64,000 nucleotides of DNA from Laguncularia racemosa (Eukaryota > Streptophyta > Magnoliopsida > Myrtales > Combretaceae): assembly GCA_037954665.1 (NCBI GenBank), contig JBBMOL010000299.1, positions 62,001-126,000 of the forward strand, read 5' to 3'. Shown piece after piece: positions 26,706-39,950 of the stretch. The notes beneath the pieces are model-generated. The model was given only the letters and a program-made list of their open reading frames with translations, ran no database searches and was not told the origin of the DNA. Position numbers and translations under genes: made by a program. Numbering within the stretch: the first letter of the stretch is position 1; every line of letters starts with the position of its first letter.

Positions 26706-28528
26706 CACTTTTTTCTTTTGAGTGCATCAATAATGGTGCCGGGATGTCTTATAAATAGAGGCAAAGGCAGCAAGTAAAAAACGCTTTCTGGTGAAATCAT
26801 TTCACATTTGTTGAGATGGGGCTGAGCTAAATGGGCACACATAATGTTTCCTTCCATACATACCCAAGCACATGGTTATAATAAGGAATCTTGATTTTGA
26901 TTAATAATTGAAAGGACCTCGGTGGTGTGGTGCCACCTTTTTCTAACAGCAACCATGTTTGAAATTCCTTCCTTACATAGAACAGACTAACACGTTTTCA
27001 CCTTGGCGTACTTCAAAAACTCGCTTAATGGAAAAAGAACCTGGAAACCAACATGTCCTATCACAAATCACTTTCGCACAGCACAAACAGAGAGGATCAT
27101 TTATTTATACGTAATTGTTTTTTTTTTTTTTTCACCAAGCTGCATTTGATTTAGCGAAATGACACGTCGTGGCTGAACTAAATCCTCTTTTGTTATTCTT
27201 CTTACGATGAACCAATTGGTACTGCCATTAGGGCAAAGTAAATAGAGCCAACATACGATTTGATACAGTATGGGTCAGAATTGTAATGGCTAGATCTTGC
27301 AATAAAAGCTGGAAACGGTACGTTGCACAGCATCTATATAGGCCCCCCAAGGAAGTTGAGACTTTTGTTGCGGTTGGCAATAAGGCCATTGAGAAAACGA
27401 ACAATCATTTGACATACATGTACTTAGAGCTTTGAATCTAGTTGAGCTGGAACTCTAACTCAACGTTGCATGTTTGCATCATCTCACGATCGCTGCACCA
27501 ACCCCCAGAACGTCCCCCACGAACTCGGTGCAATTCATCACACTGAAAATTCCAATTTGAATAAACCCTAGAGCCAATTTAAGTAGTGTAGCTCCTTAGA
27601 GACAGGGTAGAGGCAAATTGCTTAATTACTTCTACTGTCAAAACTACTAGGCTAGGCTAGACTGACTAAGCGGCTCGTCAGGCCAATCTAATCTCAACGC
27701 CATACTTAAGCCAAAAAGAAATTTAGTGCATCGAGACACTTCCTTGAACACTTCGTAGAGATATTACTAGATTGTACAGAGACCCAAACAGAGTAGCAAT
27801 TTCCTCGTGTACCCCAAGGATAATAGTATTCTTATCATCATGAGTGGGTTGAGAGCGGCAGGATCATAATAAGATCAAATGGCTATATTAGGCATTACAA
27901 TAAGAATGGGGACGACACACATATCTTAGTCAATTGTAACCCAGATACCCTTCTTTATGCATGTTATCCGGAAGCAGATACAATGGTTACGAGAAAGGAG
28001 ACATGAATATCAATTTATACATATGGTAGTATAAACCGCAAGTTTCTAACCTACCATATTTAAGTTGTCCCATATTTCTCCAATACCCGTATTCAGATGC
28101 CAACTCCAGCCAAAATCTCTCATTGGATGACCATCGCCTGGCTCAAGCAGTGCTTCTACAGACTAAGTTAAACATACATCTTGACTAACATAATCTGAGC
28201 ACATGATATGCTCTTAATACCCTGAGCACTAATTGAAGATATAAGCAGAGAATCAGAAACCAATCTACTGCCTCACAATTAGAGGATCCGAGTGTAATTA
28301 TGTCCACTTCAATTTTTTGCCAGGTGTGGTAGATATTTGTTGAACAGCATGGAAAAGAAAACAAAATAAGACTGATTAAATCAAATACACAAGTAGCAAT
28401 GCTTTCTCCTGAAAGAAGTATCAGCAATTGCAGGAAAAGGACAACACCCTTAAATTCCCTAAAAATCTTGTACAAAATCAGATCTTCAAAGATACAATCA
28501 TTTAAGTAAGCAGCACATCACTCTTCTA
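26706..28528 (-). other. non-coding region downstream of SR45, including probable 3' UTR
   Basis: No coding frame is recognisable on either strand. The part nearest 28528 is probably the SR45 3' UTR: the stop codon abuts a donor-like sequence, and a pyrimidine-rich tract ends in GATAGCAG at 28529, suggesting an 82-bp UTR intron (28529-28610). The remainder is plain intergenic DNA. Confidence 0.45.
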
Positions 28529-28610
28529 CTGCTATCATCCTTTAGGGGGAGAGAGGATAATTGAAGTGGGGAGAGAAGGAGAATGGGGGGTAGAGGAAAA
28601 GGGGTATTAC

Positions 28611-31600
28611 CTATGGTCTCCGGCGTGGTGAGCTGCTGCTGCTACTGTTGCTAGAGCTTCTTCCTCTCAATGGCCTATCCATCACATAATGAAGCAAATG
28701 CATCAGGCAAAGGACACCCAATGGAAATGGAAGAAGCATAAGTGAAAAAGGAAATGTGCACAATGTTACATCACTAAATTACCACATTCACAATGGAGGA
28801 TGAAAACCACTGAATAAAAATGACCTATCTTGGCCTGACAACTATGACTTCCAACCATACAGTCAATCACACGCTTCCACACTGATCTAATAAAGATCCT
28901 TAAGCATCTGTATGAACCCTTGCTTTTTCCTCAAGAATCATGCAATTGTAGAATATTTTAGAAGAGGAGGAAATATTTTTCAAGGAAAAACATAAACAGG
29001 AAGAATCTTTTACGACTGTCCATATACTTGCTCTTCTGTGAGATGTGAAATCAACCTTGGAAAAATAAAAAGTTTCTTTTGCATGCTTGTTAATTAGTGC
29101 CGCACTTGTTAACGGAAACCATTACTGAATATCAAAGGGAACATACTCTGCATTAAGGAGCCCTTGTCTATTAGGCAGATTAACATAGGGAAAATCTAAC
29201 ACAACCAGCTTCATGCAAAAGAATTCGAGAAAAAATAGAACAGCTAACTACAAAAATAAATAACTAAAGGAACCATAAATAATATAGACCAATGAGGCTG
29301 AATACAAGTTGAAGCCATATATCTCAAAGCACTGGTATCTGAGATTAATATAACTGAACAACCTGAAAGGAATAATTTTTTTCTCCAAGAACAAAAACTA
29401 ACGTGGTTGCAAAAATGAAATATTTGGTACTTGCTGTTTTAACTAACTACACCTCTTATACTCAAATTTTTTTAGCAGCAAATTTATAGTTTTAATTGCT
29501 TTCATGATTGACAATTTGAAAAGGGAACACTGAAGTATCTCAGCAGGCCTATTGCCAGGCATCCATAGCCTTATCAGTCATTCCCCATCCTGATGACATG
29601 GAAGAGGAAAAAACAAAGACACCGAAAAGAAAGTAGGTGAAGATTCAGAAAACTAATGGACATTACAACCAAAGTAAAAGACAAAACATAGGAATAGAAC
29701 CTTCTAGGGCTGCGACTCCTTGAAATCCTGCGGGGTATCTGTTGAATCAACACAAAGCCATGTGAGGAAAAGACGTTAAAAAAGATGAAGAAGAAAAGTC
29801 TCCTCCCAACATTACAATTCAGAACAACACACACCTTACGTGGACTTGGTGAGGCAGAGCATGACGATGATCTCCCACGCCTACCAGGCGGTGCTCGCCC
29901 TCTATTAAGCAGACATTAACAATTATTGAGCTAAAAATGCCACATAATAACTGCAGAAAATAAAACCTTAATATGCACCAAAGTTCCATAAATGAAATTG
30001 TATTAGCAACCTGAACAACTTGACAAGTCATCCTCAATAAACCAGAAGGTATAGTATTCTAGTCACTTACTGCAACTTGCCTCATGACATGCTCAGAGCA
30101 TTGAGAATGCACATATTATCATATTATGAACCATTTTTTCCCCCAGAAAGAGAATAGATATTTGGTGATCAGAAAACCACATCCTAGGAGGCTTAAAAAG
30201 GATAAACAATTTCCTACATTAACACCCTATGCTAAGCCATAGCAGCAGATACTGGCAAGATCTATGATCCAGTACAAGACCCCAGAGATTAAGTGATACA
30301 GTTATGAACCATCGAGGAAGAGAAGCACCATGATGAGTGTTGATGGATGGTAATACAGACAGCAAGTTGTAGAGAGGCAACAAACCAGTCAGAATCAATT
30401 AAATCAACAACCAAGAAGGTAGAAAGATGGGCTACCAAACTATGTTAGTATTGCACACAAGTCACAAAGAATTGTCAACAATCCAATAGTTTTGTGGTTC
30501 TGCAGAGAGGGGAACTTAGCAAGATTTTGCCAACTCTAGTTTTTCTGCGCTTAAATAGCATAATCCTAGTTCAATATAAAAAACACTGAGGTGAATGAGT
30601 AGAATATTTCCATTAAATTATCCCATTCTCTCTGCATTCAAGTTTGAAAATTAGACACGACTGTTTATACAAATATGTTTTATGTCAAAAGGTAAGCTAG
30701 ACCCAACATCATATTTTGATGTGCTTAACCACTCCCCAAACTAAACCACAACACAACAACCCCCCCAACCCCACAAACAAAAAAAAAAACAAGAATATAA
30801 TCAAAACGTTGATGTATGAGTGATATACCTCCACCATTTGAATAAAAAGGCCATTATAAAAGGAAATGGGAAAAAATAAATAAATAAAATCAAAGAAATT
30901 GAATTGCACTGTAATGTAACCCCTAAAAGAACCCCTTCCAAAAATCACACAGATTATTTTTGTTTGAAGCTATCCCATACCATTATTCCCCAAATAGCAT
31001 AATCAATCTTTTTTCATATTTTAGTAATCATTAGTACGTGCAATTACAGTGAATGAGCTCAAAAATCATGATTTGTTCCGCTCAAGAAAAAGGAGATGAT
31101 GCACAGGACCATCACTTCAGCTTTCCCAATTTGGTAATTAATTCTTCATCAAACAAAATTTGGTAAGTAATGAAGAATATAGTTAGTTAAAATGAAGAAT
31201 TAAACCATTGTGACACATGGCCATGCCAAAACCTAATATTAACATATATAAACAGATAAAGGTATAGATATTATAAAAACACCACCAATAACTCTCAAAA
31301 CACTCAAACTAGCCCATCTTAAGAGAACTACTGTAATAGTTAACAATACCAGCACTATATAAGTAACAAAAACATTACCTCCGTGGAGAAATGGACCTTG
31401 AACGTGATCGAGCAGGTCTACGAACAGGAGAACGGCTTCTTCTACGACTAATAGGAGATCTTCGAGGTGGACTGCGAGCTCGCCTTGGAGGTGACCTGTC
31501 AGAGTTTTGCATATATACATGATCATAAGCAACATTTTTTGTTTTTGGATAAGTTGATCATAAGCAACATTTCAAGGTCCATAAATAAAAGTCACATTGT

Positions 31601-34600
31601 GACATTAATATATAAATCATAACCTCAACAAGCACCACTCAGTACAACTGCATCAGTAAAAACATCTTCACACAGCAAAACAGGTGACTGACATAATTAT
31701 GCAGTTGCTGCCACTAAAACCGAAGGGATTACATATTCTCATATGTGAACAAGGATGATCTATGTTGATTATCCATTCTATCAAGATCGCTATTGTGTCT
31801 TCTAATAGTAACATTCTACCCACTGGCATCCATTCATAAGGGGTATATGTTCCAAGGCTAAAAGGGGATTTAAGGATGATGTGCCAGTCGAGCCAGCAGG
31901 CAATACAAACTAAGCACCAGCTGCAATTGACAGCTCAACATAAATTGGTTACTGAGTTAGTTTGTGTTACAGTATTATGCTTGTAATTGTGTTATAGAGT
32001 GACTTAAGAGTAAAACCCACATCACTACTGCCCTTGTCAATCTTCCTACCAGCTAACCTATTTTGAAAGTGTTATAGGGATGCTTACAGAGAGAACCCAA
32101 TATCCCATGTGAAACAATTCACCACATTCATTCAAACAATACAACCCAATACAAATACTCAATCAACTCCCTCTTGTTCCCGAGATCCCATGTGAAACAT
32201 AAATGTTTCTTTAAATAAATTCACCATGTTCGTTCAAACAAATAAAACCCAATACAAATACTCAGCCAACTCCCTCTTGTTCCCACTCTAGCCAAAATAT
32301 GGAGAGAAGTGGATTCATGGCCATATCCACAACTACAAAACTGCCATACAAATACTGACACACATAAGATAACATAGCACCTAAAAAAGGCATACATTGC
32401 TGAAAACGAGGAAACTATCTTACTACTTGAATTCTTCCCCCTAACCTGACATGTATACACACATTCAAAGGACTGGACCATTTCCCTTGCAGCTGACATG
32501 TCCTTAGAGCTCCTAACAGTTTGAGATTGGTCATTGTATTGAGTTGTAAATTAGTATAAACAGCTTCTCTCTTTTCTTTTTCTTTCTTTGTCTTTTCCTC
32601 CCTTTTGGGTATAAGTGGCTAATTCGTTTGGTATAAGAAATCAGACTCTGTATTTTCCTGGATTGAAAGTTGTTGAGCTTAGAGCTCTGACATGTGCTTT
32701 TACAGGGAGAAAGGAGGGGGAGAAGAGAAAGGGATGAGTATTCTTTTCTTGATTTCATCAAAAACTAATTCCTATTTCCTCTCCAGAAATAACAAACAGA
32801 AGAAAAAGAAATTGTTAGAAATACAATAGGAATTATGTGTTTGGCATGCAGTGGACCATTTTTCCTCGCACAATTTGAGCACAAAAATCTAGAAAAAAAT
32901 GATTGGTTCTTCTCATCTTCAAAACCCATTCAGAACAATAATATTTGGTTTGTGTATCAACATTCTTTCACCTTAAAACAACAGTTACCTAAATATTAAC
33001 AAAAAGAAAAAAGAAAAGAAAGAAAGAAAGGGTATACCAATACAGAAGAATCCCATGACAGATAAACCCAACCCTAGGCACAGAATTTAATTCAAATAAG
33101 AGACTATAGGACAGCTTAATCTTCCACTCTAGTCTATTAACAAATGCACAATTGGCAATTCATGTAGTAACAGCAATCTGATAAATGAAAAGCTATCACA
33201 TGAAAACATTATTAGTTGGAATCACTGATTGACTACAGAAACAAAGAAAATGACAGGCTACGCAATCTTAATATGAAGAAAATCCATAGCTCTGCAACTT
33301 AGACAAAGCAACTTGCTTCACCCAATGAACACAAGGTAACACATGCACTAACTCAATATAATGATGAACTATTAGATTGTGTCCTAGGTTCTACATAACT
33401 TACAGGTACTAATCAACCTCCACAACACCAACAAGAATGATCATCCAACCACTGCGCTTCTACAGAAATTTCTTAGGTAATTGAATAATGTATTAACATG
33501 ATGAATGAAAGATGTATTTATTTCTCGAGAATTTGTTTTGAAAAGACGAAGATATATATTCAAGTAATAGTGAACATCATGATGGTGATTGAAAGTTGAA
33601 GCACGTCATCTGTTAAGGGTGCTATGTTGATGCATCACACAATGATTAAACACAGTTCACACATAAACTTCAAAAGTATCCAGCTAGATAAATTAGAAGC
33701 TGGATTCAAATTTGACCAACTTACCGACGCCTTGGAGGTGGAGGAGAACGTCTACGAACAGGACTCCCACGGATTCTTCGAGGAGAGGCCCTAATAAGAC
33801 AAAATTCATTAATGTTTATCCAGATGAGGAGGAGAAAAAAAAAAACCCAACTATAACAAGAATCACATATATAAATGTTTACCTTATTGGGGATCTATTC
33901 CGCCTTGGAGGAGAGGATGGCGAACGACCCCTGCTGGGAGATGCAGGTCTCCTCCTTGGAGGTGTATCACCACGACGATAAGGAGAGTCACCACGACGAC
34001 GGATTGGTGATTCCAACCGGCGGCGTGGTGGGGGGGAATCCAAAGGCCTTCTAGGAGACCCACCTCTCCGTGGTACAGGAGATCTTCTTCTTGGTGGTGG
34101 GGAAAGGGGTCTCCGCCTTGGAGAAGCTGGTATGGGTAAAATTATGAATTCCCAAAACAACAATAAGTGGCCAGAATTAGGATATTAATAATAGATTAGC
34201 AGTGGACTCACGATCTCGGGGCTGCTTTGGTCCATTCTTCTCACCATCAGCATTAAAATTGTCTGGCTTCGAAGCATCTCTTTTTAGAGCAGGTGCAGTG
34301 GCCTTAGGAGGTGGCGAGAGCTTTTGTCTTTGAGTTAATGTAAACTTTGCTCGAACAACATTTCCATCGATTTGAGCCTGCATCACAGCCATCACCAGCA
34401 TGATACACTGCATTTTTATGTTCTCAAAGAAATGTTTCCACAAAAAGCAAAACTTACTCCATCCATATATATTTGAGCCTTTTCAGCATCAGCTCTGGTC
34501 TTGAACTCAACATATCCATATCCTTTTGGAAGGTTCACCTATTCGCAGAAAGAAGGTTCAACATGTTAGAAAAGGAAGCATACTTAAGCCAGTCAGAAAC

Positions 34601-36098
34601 ATATAGATGTTATGAACGCACTGTCCGATCCATAGCAAGCTCCACGTGCACAACTTCACCAAAATTGCCTAAATAAGAATAAGAACTGGTTAGAATACAT
34701 AATAAACAAAAATACATATTACGTCAAAAATACAGCTTTAGGTCTTCATTTGCAAATTGTCCCAGTTCAGGAAAGGACTTGGAGGCCAAAAGAATTAACC
34801 AAAGTGAAGTCCACCATCTCGGGAAAAATCAACCATCTAGAGACAAAACTACGCAATAAGCACTTTCTGGGGCCATAAACCCAAGCACACTTGTTAGACA
34901 ATTTGAATAGGAACAAGAAACAATCAACAACCACCATGTAAGTTGTTTCTACGAATAGGGTTGCTTCAGATGAGAAAATCGTGCCCAAAAATTAACATTG
35001 CTTATTTAAATAAAAGCAGTCAAACTTCCGTAGACACGAAAGGGAAGCTTTCTGATCGGCCTAATAGATGTTAAATTACCATCATACAATCTGAGCAGCC
35101 ATCTCTTCATTTTTCAAGCTATTAGATTGGTATGCTAGTAGATTGAGTCAAACTTTACCTTCTCTGAATTTTTCTCCTTTTCATTTCAAGGAGTACTAAA
35201 TAAATGATTTCCAAAGAAAATATCACTTATCAAAACTTTAAAATAAACCAGATCATATGTTCTACTGATCACCCCAATGATCGAACAGGGCAGATCGTAA
35301 TCACAGAAAAAGCTACATTTAAAGGGTAAAAAGAAGAACATACTGAAGATTTCCTTGAGGTGGCCTTCATTAACATTCCTGCTGAGCGCATCAATGTGGA
35401 GAACAAGGGACTCGCGAATGGGAGAGGCTTTCCTGCAATTAGAACTTGTAAAAACACTGACACAATAGCTAATGCAAGCAATGGTAGGCAATGACTACAT
35501 TTAATAAGTACAGGAAAAGCACCCTGGATTTATATATAAAAATTTTTTTTTTGGATAACTTAGAAAAAAAAAATGATTTTTCCGGTTAAAAGAATCAGCA
35601 AGCTACCTAGGGTGCGGAGATGCTCTCTTTGGTGGCGGCGGGGAACGGCCGCGCCTACTAGCTTCAGGAGAACTGCAGCATGAGAACACATAAATCAACA
35701 ACAAAATTCACTCCCTTCTCAACGCATCCATATTACTAACATAATACTTATCATTTTCGTGAATTGCATAATAAATTATCTACCTAGAAGAAGCTAATGT
35801 TTCCGTAATCAGAAGACTAACTTTTCACTAGCATTAGTATGAGAGTTTAAGGATGAGAAGACCTTCTTCGCTGACGCGGAGGTGAGCGACTGAGAGAACT
35901 GCTACTGCGAGGAGAGGAGGAGGAGGAGAGGGATCTGGAGCGTGAGCGCGAGCGAGAAGGAGAGCGACTAGGTGAGCGAGACGACGAACCAGAACGGCGA
36001 CTGGATCGAGAGTCAGAACTGAAAGAAGAGCGAGAGCGCGAAGACGAAGCGGAACCGGAACGCGACGGAGAACGGCGCCGTCGAGTAAGTTTCGCCAT
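28611..36098 (-). CDS. SR45: SR45 (RNPS1-like) serine/arginine-rich splicing factor
   Basis: Twelve exons on the minus strand (36098-35863, 35672-35607, 35432-35344, 34668-34622, 34538-34458, 34377-34212, 34126-33883, 33790-33725, 31495-31379, 29901-29835, 29738-29701, 28674-28611), all with GT-AG borders, join to 1281 nt, or 426 aa plus TAG. This is close to the 414 aa of Arabidopsis SR45. The architecture is RS1 (MAKLTRRRRSPSRSGS start, Ser/Arg-rich, 1-105), one RRM (about 108-188; RNP2 LVLHID at 110-115, RNP1 KGYGYVEF at 151-158) and a long RS2 rich in RRRSP repeats, ending SSSNSSSSSSPRRRP. SR45 is a nuclear-speckle splicing activator and exon-junction-associated protein. The ATG at 36098 starts the conserved MAK...RRRSPS N-terminus. 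Introns 8, 9 and 11 exceed 1 kb. No lesion is seen, so it appears functional. Confidence 0.97.
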
Positions 36099-36129
36099 TT
36101 CCAAGCAACAACAGGAAAACGGGAAAAAG

Positions 36130-36310
36130 GGAATTGAAACCCTAATTTAAAACCCACTTACTGCTGCTGCACGGACAGAGATAGAGTAGGGGACATTGTA
36201 CGGGAGAGAGAGATTGCAGTTTGCTGGATTTGGGCACGCGGATATTTGTCCTTGGGCCTTGAGTGATGGGTTGTGTTGGCCCATTAGGCCTGTGAAATGT
36301 TTTGTATGTT
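36130..36310 (-). promoter_or_regulatory. SR45 promoter-proximal region with site II-type and telo-box motifs
   Basis: Read on the minus strand, TGGGCC/GGCCCA-type motifs occur near 36257 and 36280 (AAGGCCCAAGG, AATGGGCCAACAC). A telo-box-like AAACCCTA is present on the plus strand near 36138. Site II elements with telo-boxes mark many constitutively expressed plant housekeeping genes, which fits a splicing factor. There is no obvious TATA box. Confidence 0.5.
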
Positions 36311-36576
36311 ACCGGGAAATAAATAAATAAAATGTTGAATAACTTTGAAAGTGTAAAACCAAATTCCATGTATTGAGATTTATATACTATGCTAAGCAAA
36401 TTAACTTCTTATATGATGTCTTGATATGAAAATTTTCTTTAAATACTTTGAACTTTACATCAAACTCTTGAGCCTAAAATTAAAAACAAGAAAGACTCAC
36501 GTGCAATATTACTTAATACTTCTACTTTAGATTAAATGCTTGTATATATGAAATTTTCACATATTAGTTATAACAT

Positions 36577-36764
36577 GTATTTTTAATATGATATTAATTA
36601 TCTGTCTTTATAAATTATGAGATATTATCTGTATTGATAATATAATTTTATATTTCAATAAATAAATCGTGTATTTTTAATATAATATTAATTATCTACC
36701 TTTATAAATTATGAGATATTATTTGTATTGATAATATAATTTTATATTTCAATAAATAAACCAT
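36577..36764. repeat. 94-bp tandem duplication (two copies)
   Basis: Copy 1 (36577-36670) and copy 2 (36671-36764) both begin GTATTTTTAATAT and end TTCAATAAATAAA-C. They differ at only a handful of positions (for example ATCTGTC versus ATCTACC and TATCTGTATTG versus TATTTGTATTG). The unit is very AT-rich with no coding content. Confidence 0.9.
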
Positions 36765-37423
36765 ATCATATCATGCATGATGTAAAATAATATATACTAT
36801 AACCCATATAGAACATAGCATTACCTTACAACATAATCAATAAAATATAAATTATTATGTAGTATATTGAATAATTTTTATACAATCTATATACATATTA
36901 TTTATTATTCGTGTAATATATCTTTCCTTTAAATATAAAAATTATGACATGATATTCATATAAATTACATCATAATAAAATTACATGAATGTATATCATA
37001 TATTATAATAGAACAGCATATCTAATATATCCGTGTATGCCATATTAAAATTGATATTTATATATAAACATGTCTAATATACTTTTAAGCACTTATTTAA
37101 TACATATTTTTCAAAATTACTTGGTACGTTATATATTAAAATATTGATAAACACAATATATCTTTTATAGCAAAATAAAACAAGAATGAATGAAAATAAA
37201 TGCATGAATGAAGATGAAAACGAAGATGAAATGAGAAAACTTTATCGATAATTGAAAAGTGTCAAAAGAGACTTTAAAACTTACAATGATAAAGCCTTTG
37301 ACACTATTGATACAAAAATATCTTCAAGATAAGAAAATGGATACAAGGAGATTTTGGTAAAAGTGTTTTTCTGTTTTTGTTTCTCTCTTTCCACCTCTGC
37401 ATCCTTCTAAGTTTGGATCATCC

Positions 37424-37430
37424 TTTTATA
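37424..37430 (-). promoter_or_regulatory. TATA box of the endogenous pararetrovirus
   Basis: The minus strand reads AAGTATAAAAGGATGATCC, a strong plant-type TATA box. It lies just downstream (in the viral sense) of the five-copy repeat array and upstream of the non-coding leader. Confidence 0.65.
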
Positions 37431-37481
37431 CTTAAGAAAGTCTGTCTGTATGTATCCTCGTAATACCTTGTCGAGATTGTT

Positions 37482-37645
37482 ACTTTTGATAAAGTTGAAT
37501 TATCCCATGATATTTGTCTTTTGATAAAGTTGAGTCCTGTAAGGTGCCTACTTTTGAATAAAGTTGAGCACTATTGACCTATGATATCTGCTTTTGATAA
37601 CGTTAAGTACATGTGCATGTGAACCTTGCTTTTGGATAAAGTTGG
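37482..37645 (-). repeat. five-copy repeat array upstream of the viral TATA box
   Basis: A motif of about 17 bp, CTTTTGATAAAGTTGA on the plus strand, recurs with small changes at 37482, 37517, 37551, 37591 and 37629, a spacing of 34-40 bp. It lies 50-220 bp upstream of the viral TATA box on the minus strand, the position of enhancer repeats in pararetrovirus promoters. The function is inferred. Confidence 0.75.
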
Positions 37646-38893
37646 ACAGCCATGCGCTAAAAGTTGTTTTGTCTTTTCTTAACAATTTGTTATGAACAGT
37701 TGTGTGCTGAAAGTTGTTTTCTCGATTATGAAGTTTCCGTTGATCAAGTTTCAAAAAATCGTGAATGCCAACAATATTGAAAGTTTTTTTTTTTTTTTAT
37801 AGACGGTTAGAGATCTATCCCATAAAAATTGTCTTCATTTTGATAAAGGGAATTGCTACTAGTACTTTGAGACTTTTCTTCTAACTATTTTGGCAATTAA
37901 TTCTAGGATTTTTCTTTTGTGTTGGCTAGGTTTTGATGTTCTAACTAAATTAGCCTGAATTTTGCTTTTGCTTTGAAGAAATTCAGAAGTTTGAACATTA
38001 CTTCTCTTTATTTGGTCAAAACAATTTTAAATAGTTTGAGCATTTGCCAAATTGGTGTTGAATTTATCTCACCATTTGATTCAATATACTCTTTTAATAT
38101 TGAGCAACTTGAACTCATCATTTTCTAGGATGTATGACTATGTCATAATCCATCCTAAATTTAAGGTTGAACAGAACAATAAGTCCTTTATATATGCTAG
38201 ACTTTTTTTCTTATTTTTGAATACTTGTAATCCCTGATAAATGTCCATAGGACATATTTTTTTGTCTAGACCAAAGTATGTAAACCATTGAACAAACCAT
38301 ATGTTGTTTAGTGGTTTTGAATTGAATAAACCAAGAGTGTGAATAGTTTTTATAATTAAAAAAAAAAAACATTTTCCCATGCAATAACATAATCATAATA
38401 ATCAAAGAAAGGTAGAACAAAGGGTTGTGTGAAGTTTTTAGGTGTAAATGGATGTTGATTCCATTCTTTTAGGGAAAATACCTTTAAATTTTTTATTTTA
38501 AAATAAGTCACTTCTCATTAGGTATTTTGAACATGAGTGATTTTAATACCATTGATTCCTATGAGTATATACTCATAAAATGTGCAAATTTTTTGAGGAT
38601 GTGTTGGAATAAAATGAAAGTCTTTAGAGAAAAATTTTTAAACAACATTTAATGGGTTTGTTTCCATAAAACCTTTTGAAATCTCTAATTCTATTGCAAA
38701 TAAAGATTCTGCAGGAGTCTTCATTAAATATTCCTTTACTTGAACATGAGGTTTAAACAGTGTAATTTGAGAGGATATGATTGGCTTATATAGCCATGGT
38801 TGGTTGGAGCTTGAAATAGCATTTGTGTAGGTTGTTAAAGCATGTGATCTTGGTTTCTATGGAGGTGTTCATGGAACAATCTTCATGGCATAG

Positions 38894-39400
38894 TCAGTGT
38901 TGAATTTGGGTTTTTGAAGGTGAAGGGCTAGCCATGGTTTCCTCGGAGAAATTCTCTAGATAAAAAATTAGGAAGTGAATTTGAATCTCCTTGATAAATT
39001 TGATTTCAAAATAAAAAAATAGTAAAATGGCTTGCCATTTGGCAAAAATTTGTTTAGAAACAAAATTTTTAACATCTTTGAGCAAAATCTCTTTTGTGGA
39101 TTTGCAATCTACTCTTAATAAAAACCTTTTATTATATAAATCATCTTGAAATTTTGAAACACATAATATTATAGCTAATATTTCTTTGTTAACAGTAGAG
39201 TAATTTTCTTGAGCACCCTGCTAAATACCATAATAGTATCTAACTACTTATTCTTTATTATTGACTAATTACTTGAGAATTCCCTCTTATCCCTCATTTG
39301 AAGCATCTATTCCTACTATAATTTTAGCATTTGGATTTAATATTCCTAAACATGGTAAAAACTTAATTTCTTAAACAATCTTGGTCATTTCCATAGACCA
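38894..39400 (-). pseudogene. viral RNase H remnant
   Basis: Translating the minus strand across stops shows an RNase H domain: GILNPNAKIIV and IDASNEG near 39290-39346, then KDVKNFVSKQIF and KWQAIL near 39010-39080. Several in-frame stops interrupt it. The same domain recurs on the plus strand at 44488-44668. Confidence 0.8.
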
Positions 39401-39596
39401 ATTTGGAGGGTTTTTCCTAAGTCTTTGGAACAAAAGCTTACATCTAATCCAAAGATTTGGAATAAAATCTTATATGTAATTGAAGCATCTTAAAAATCTT
39501 TGAATTTGCTTTTTATCCTTAATTTGGTTAGGAAATTTGTCTCCAAATTCTATCGATTTGTCTACAGGTTTGAAGGTTCCATGAGAATTTTGTGAC

Positions 39597-39950
39597 CTAA
39601 GAATCTAATATTGGTATGGAAAAGTTCATCTTTTTAGATGAGACAACTAATCCATTTCTTTTAATGACTTTGAAGAAGATTTCTAAATATTTAAAGTATT
39701 GATTTATATCTTTTGAAAAGACTAATACATCATCTATATAGATGATTGAAAAGTTAATGTATGAAGCAAATATGTAATTCATGACATTTTGGAATTCAGA
39801 TAGAGCATTTTTTATACCAAATGGCATTACATTCCATTTATAATGCCCAAAAGGAACATTAAAGGTTGCCTTATACTTATCAGCCTCATCAATCTAGATT
39901 TGCCATAATACATATGCCATATCAAATTTGAAAAAGATTTTGGCTCCTAA
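39597..39950 (-). pseudogene. viral reverse transcriptase remnant
   Basis: The minus strand carries MPFGIKNALSEFQ followed by the catalytic YIDD at 39729-39740 and KVIKRNGLVVSSKKM, a pararetroviral RT palm signature of the petuvirus/florendovirus group. The frame stops at 39597. Degraded upstream sequence to about 40,700 is probably the protease/RT N-terminus, but I cannot delimit it. Confidence 0.85.

Noticed and set aside
39597..39827. RT fragment as part of an LTR retrotransposon
   Set aside because: There are no LTRs or integrase nearby. The movement-protein-like and coat-like regions, primer site and RT signature fit an endogenous caulimovirid better.
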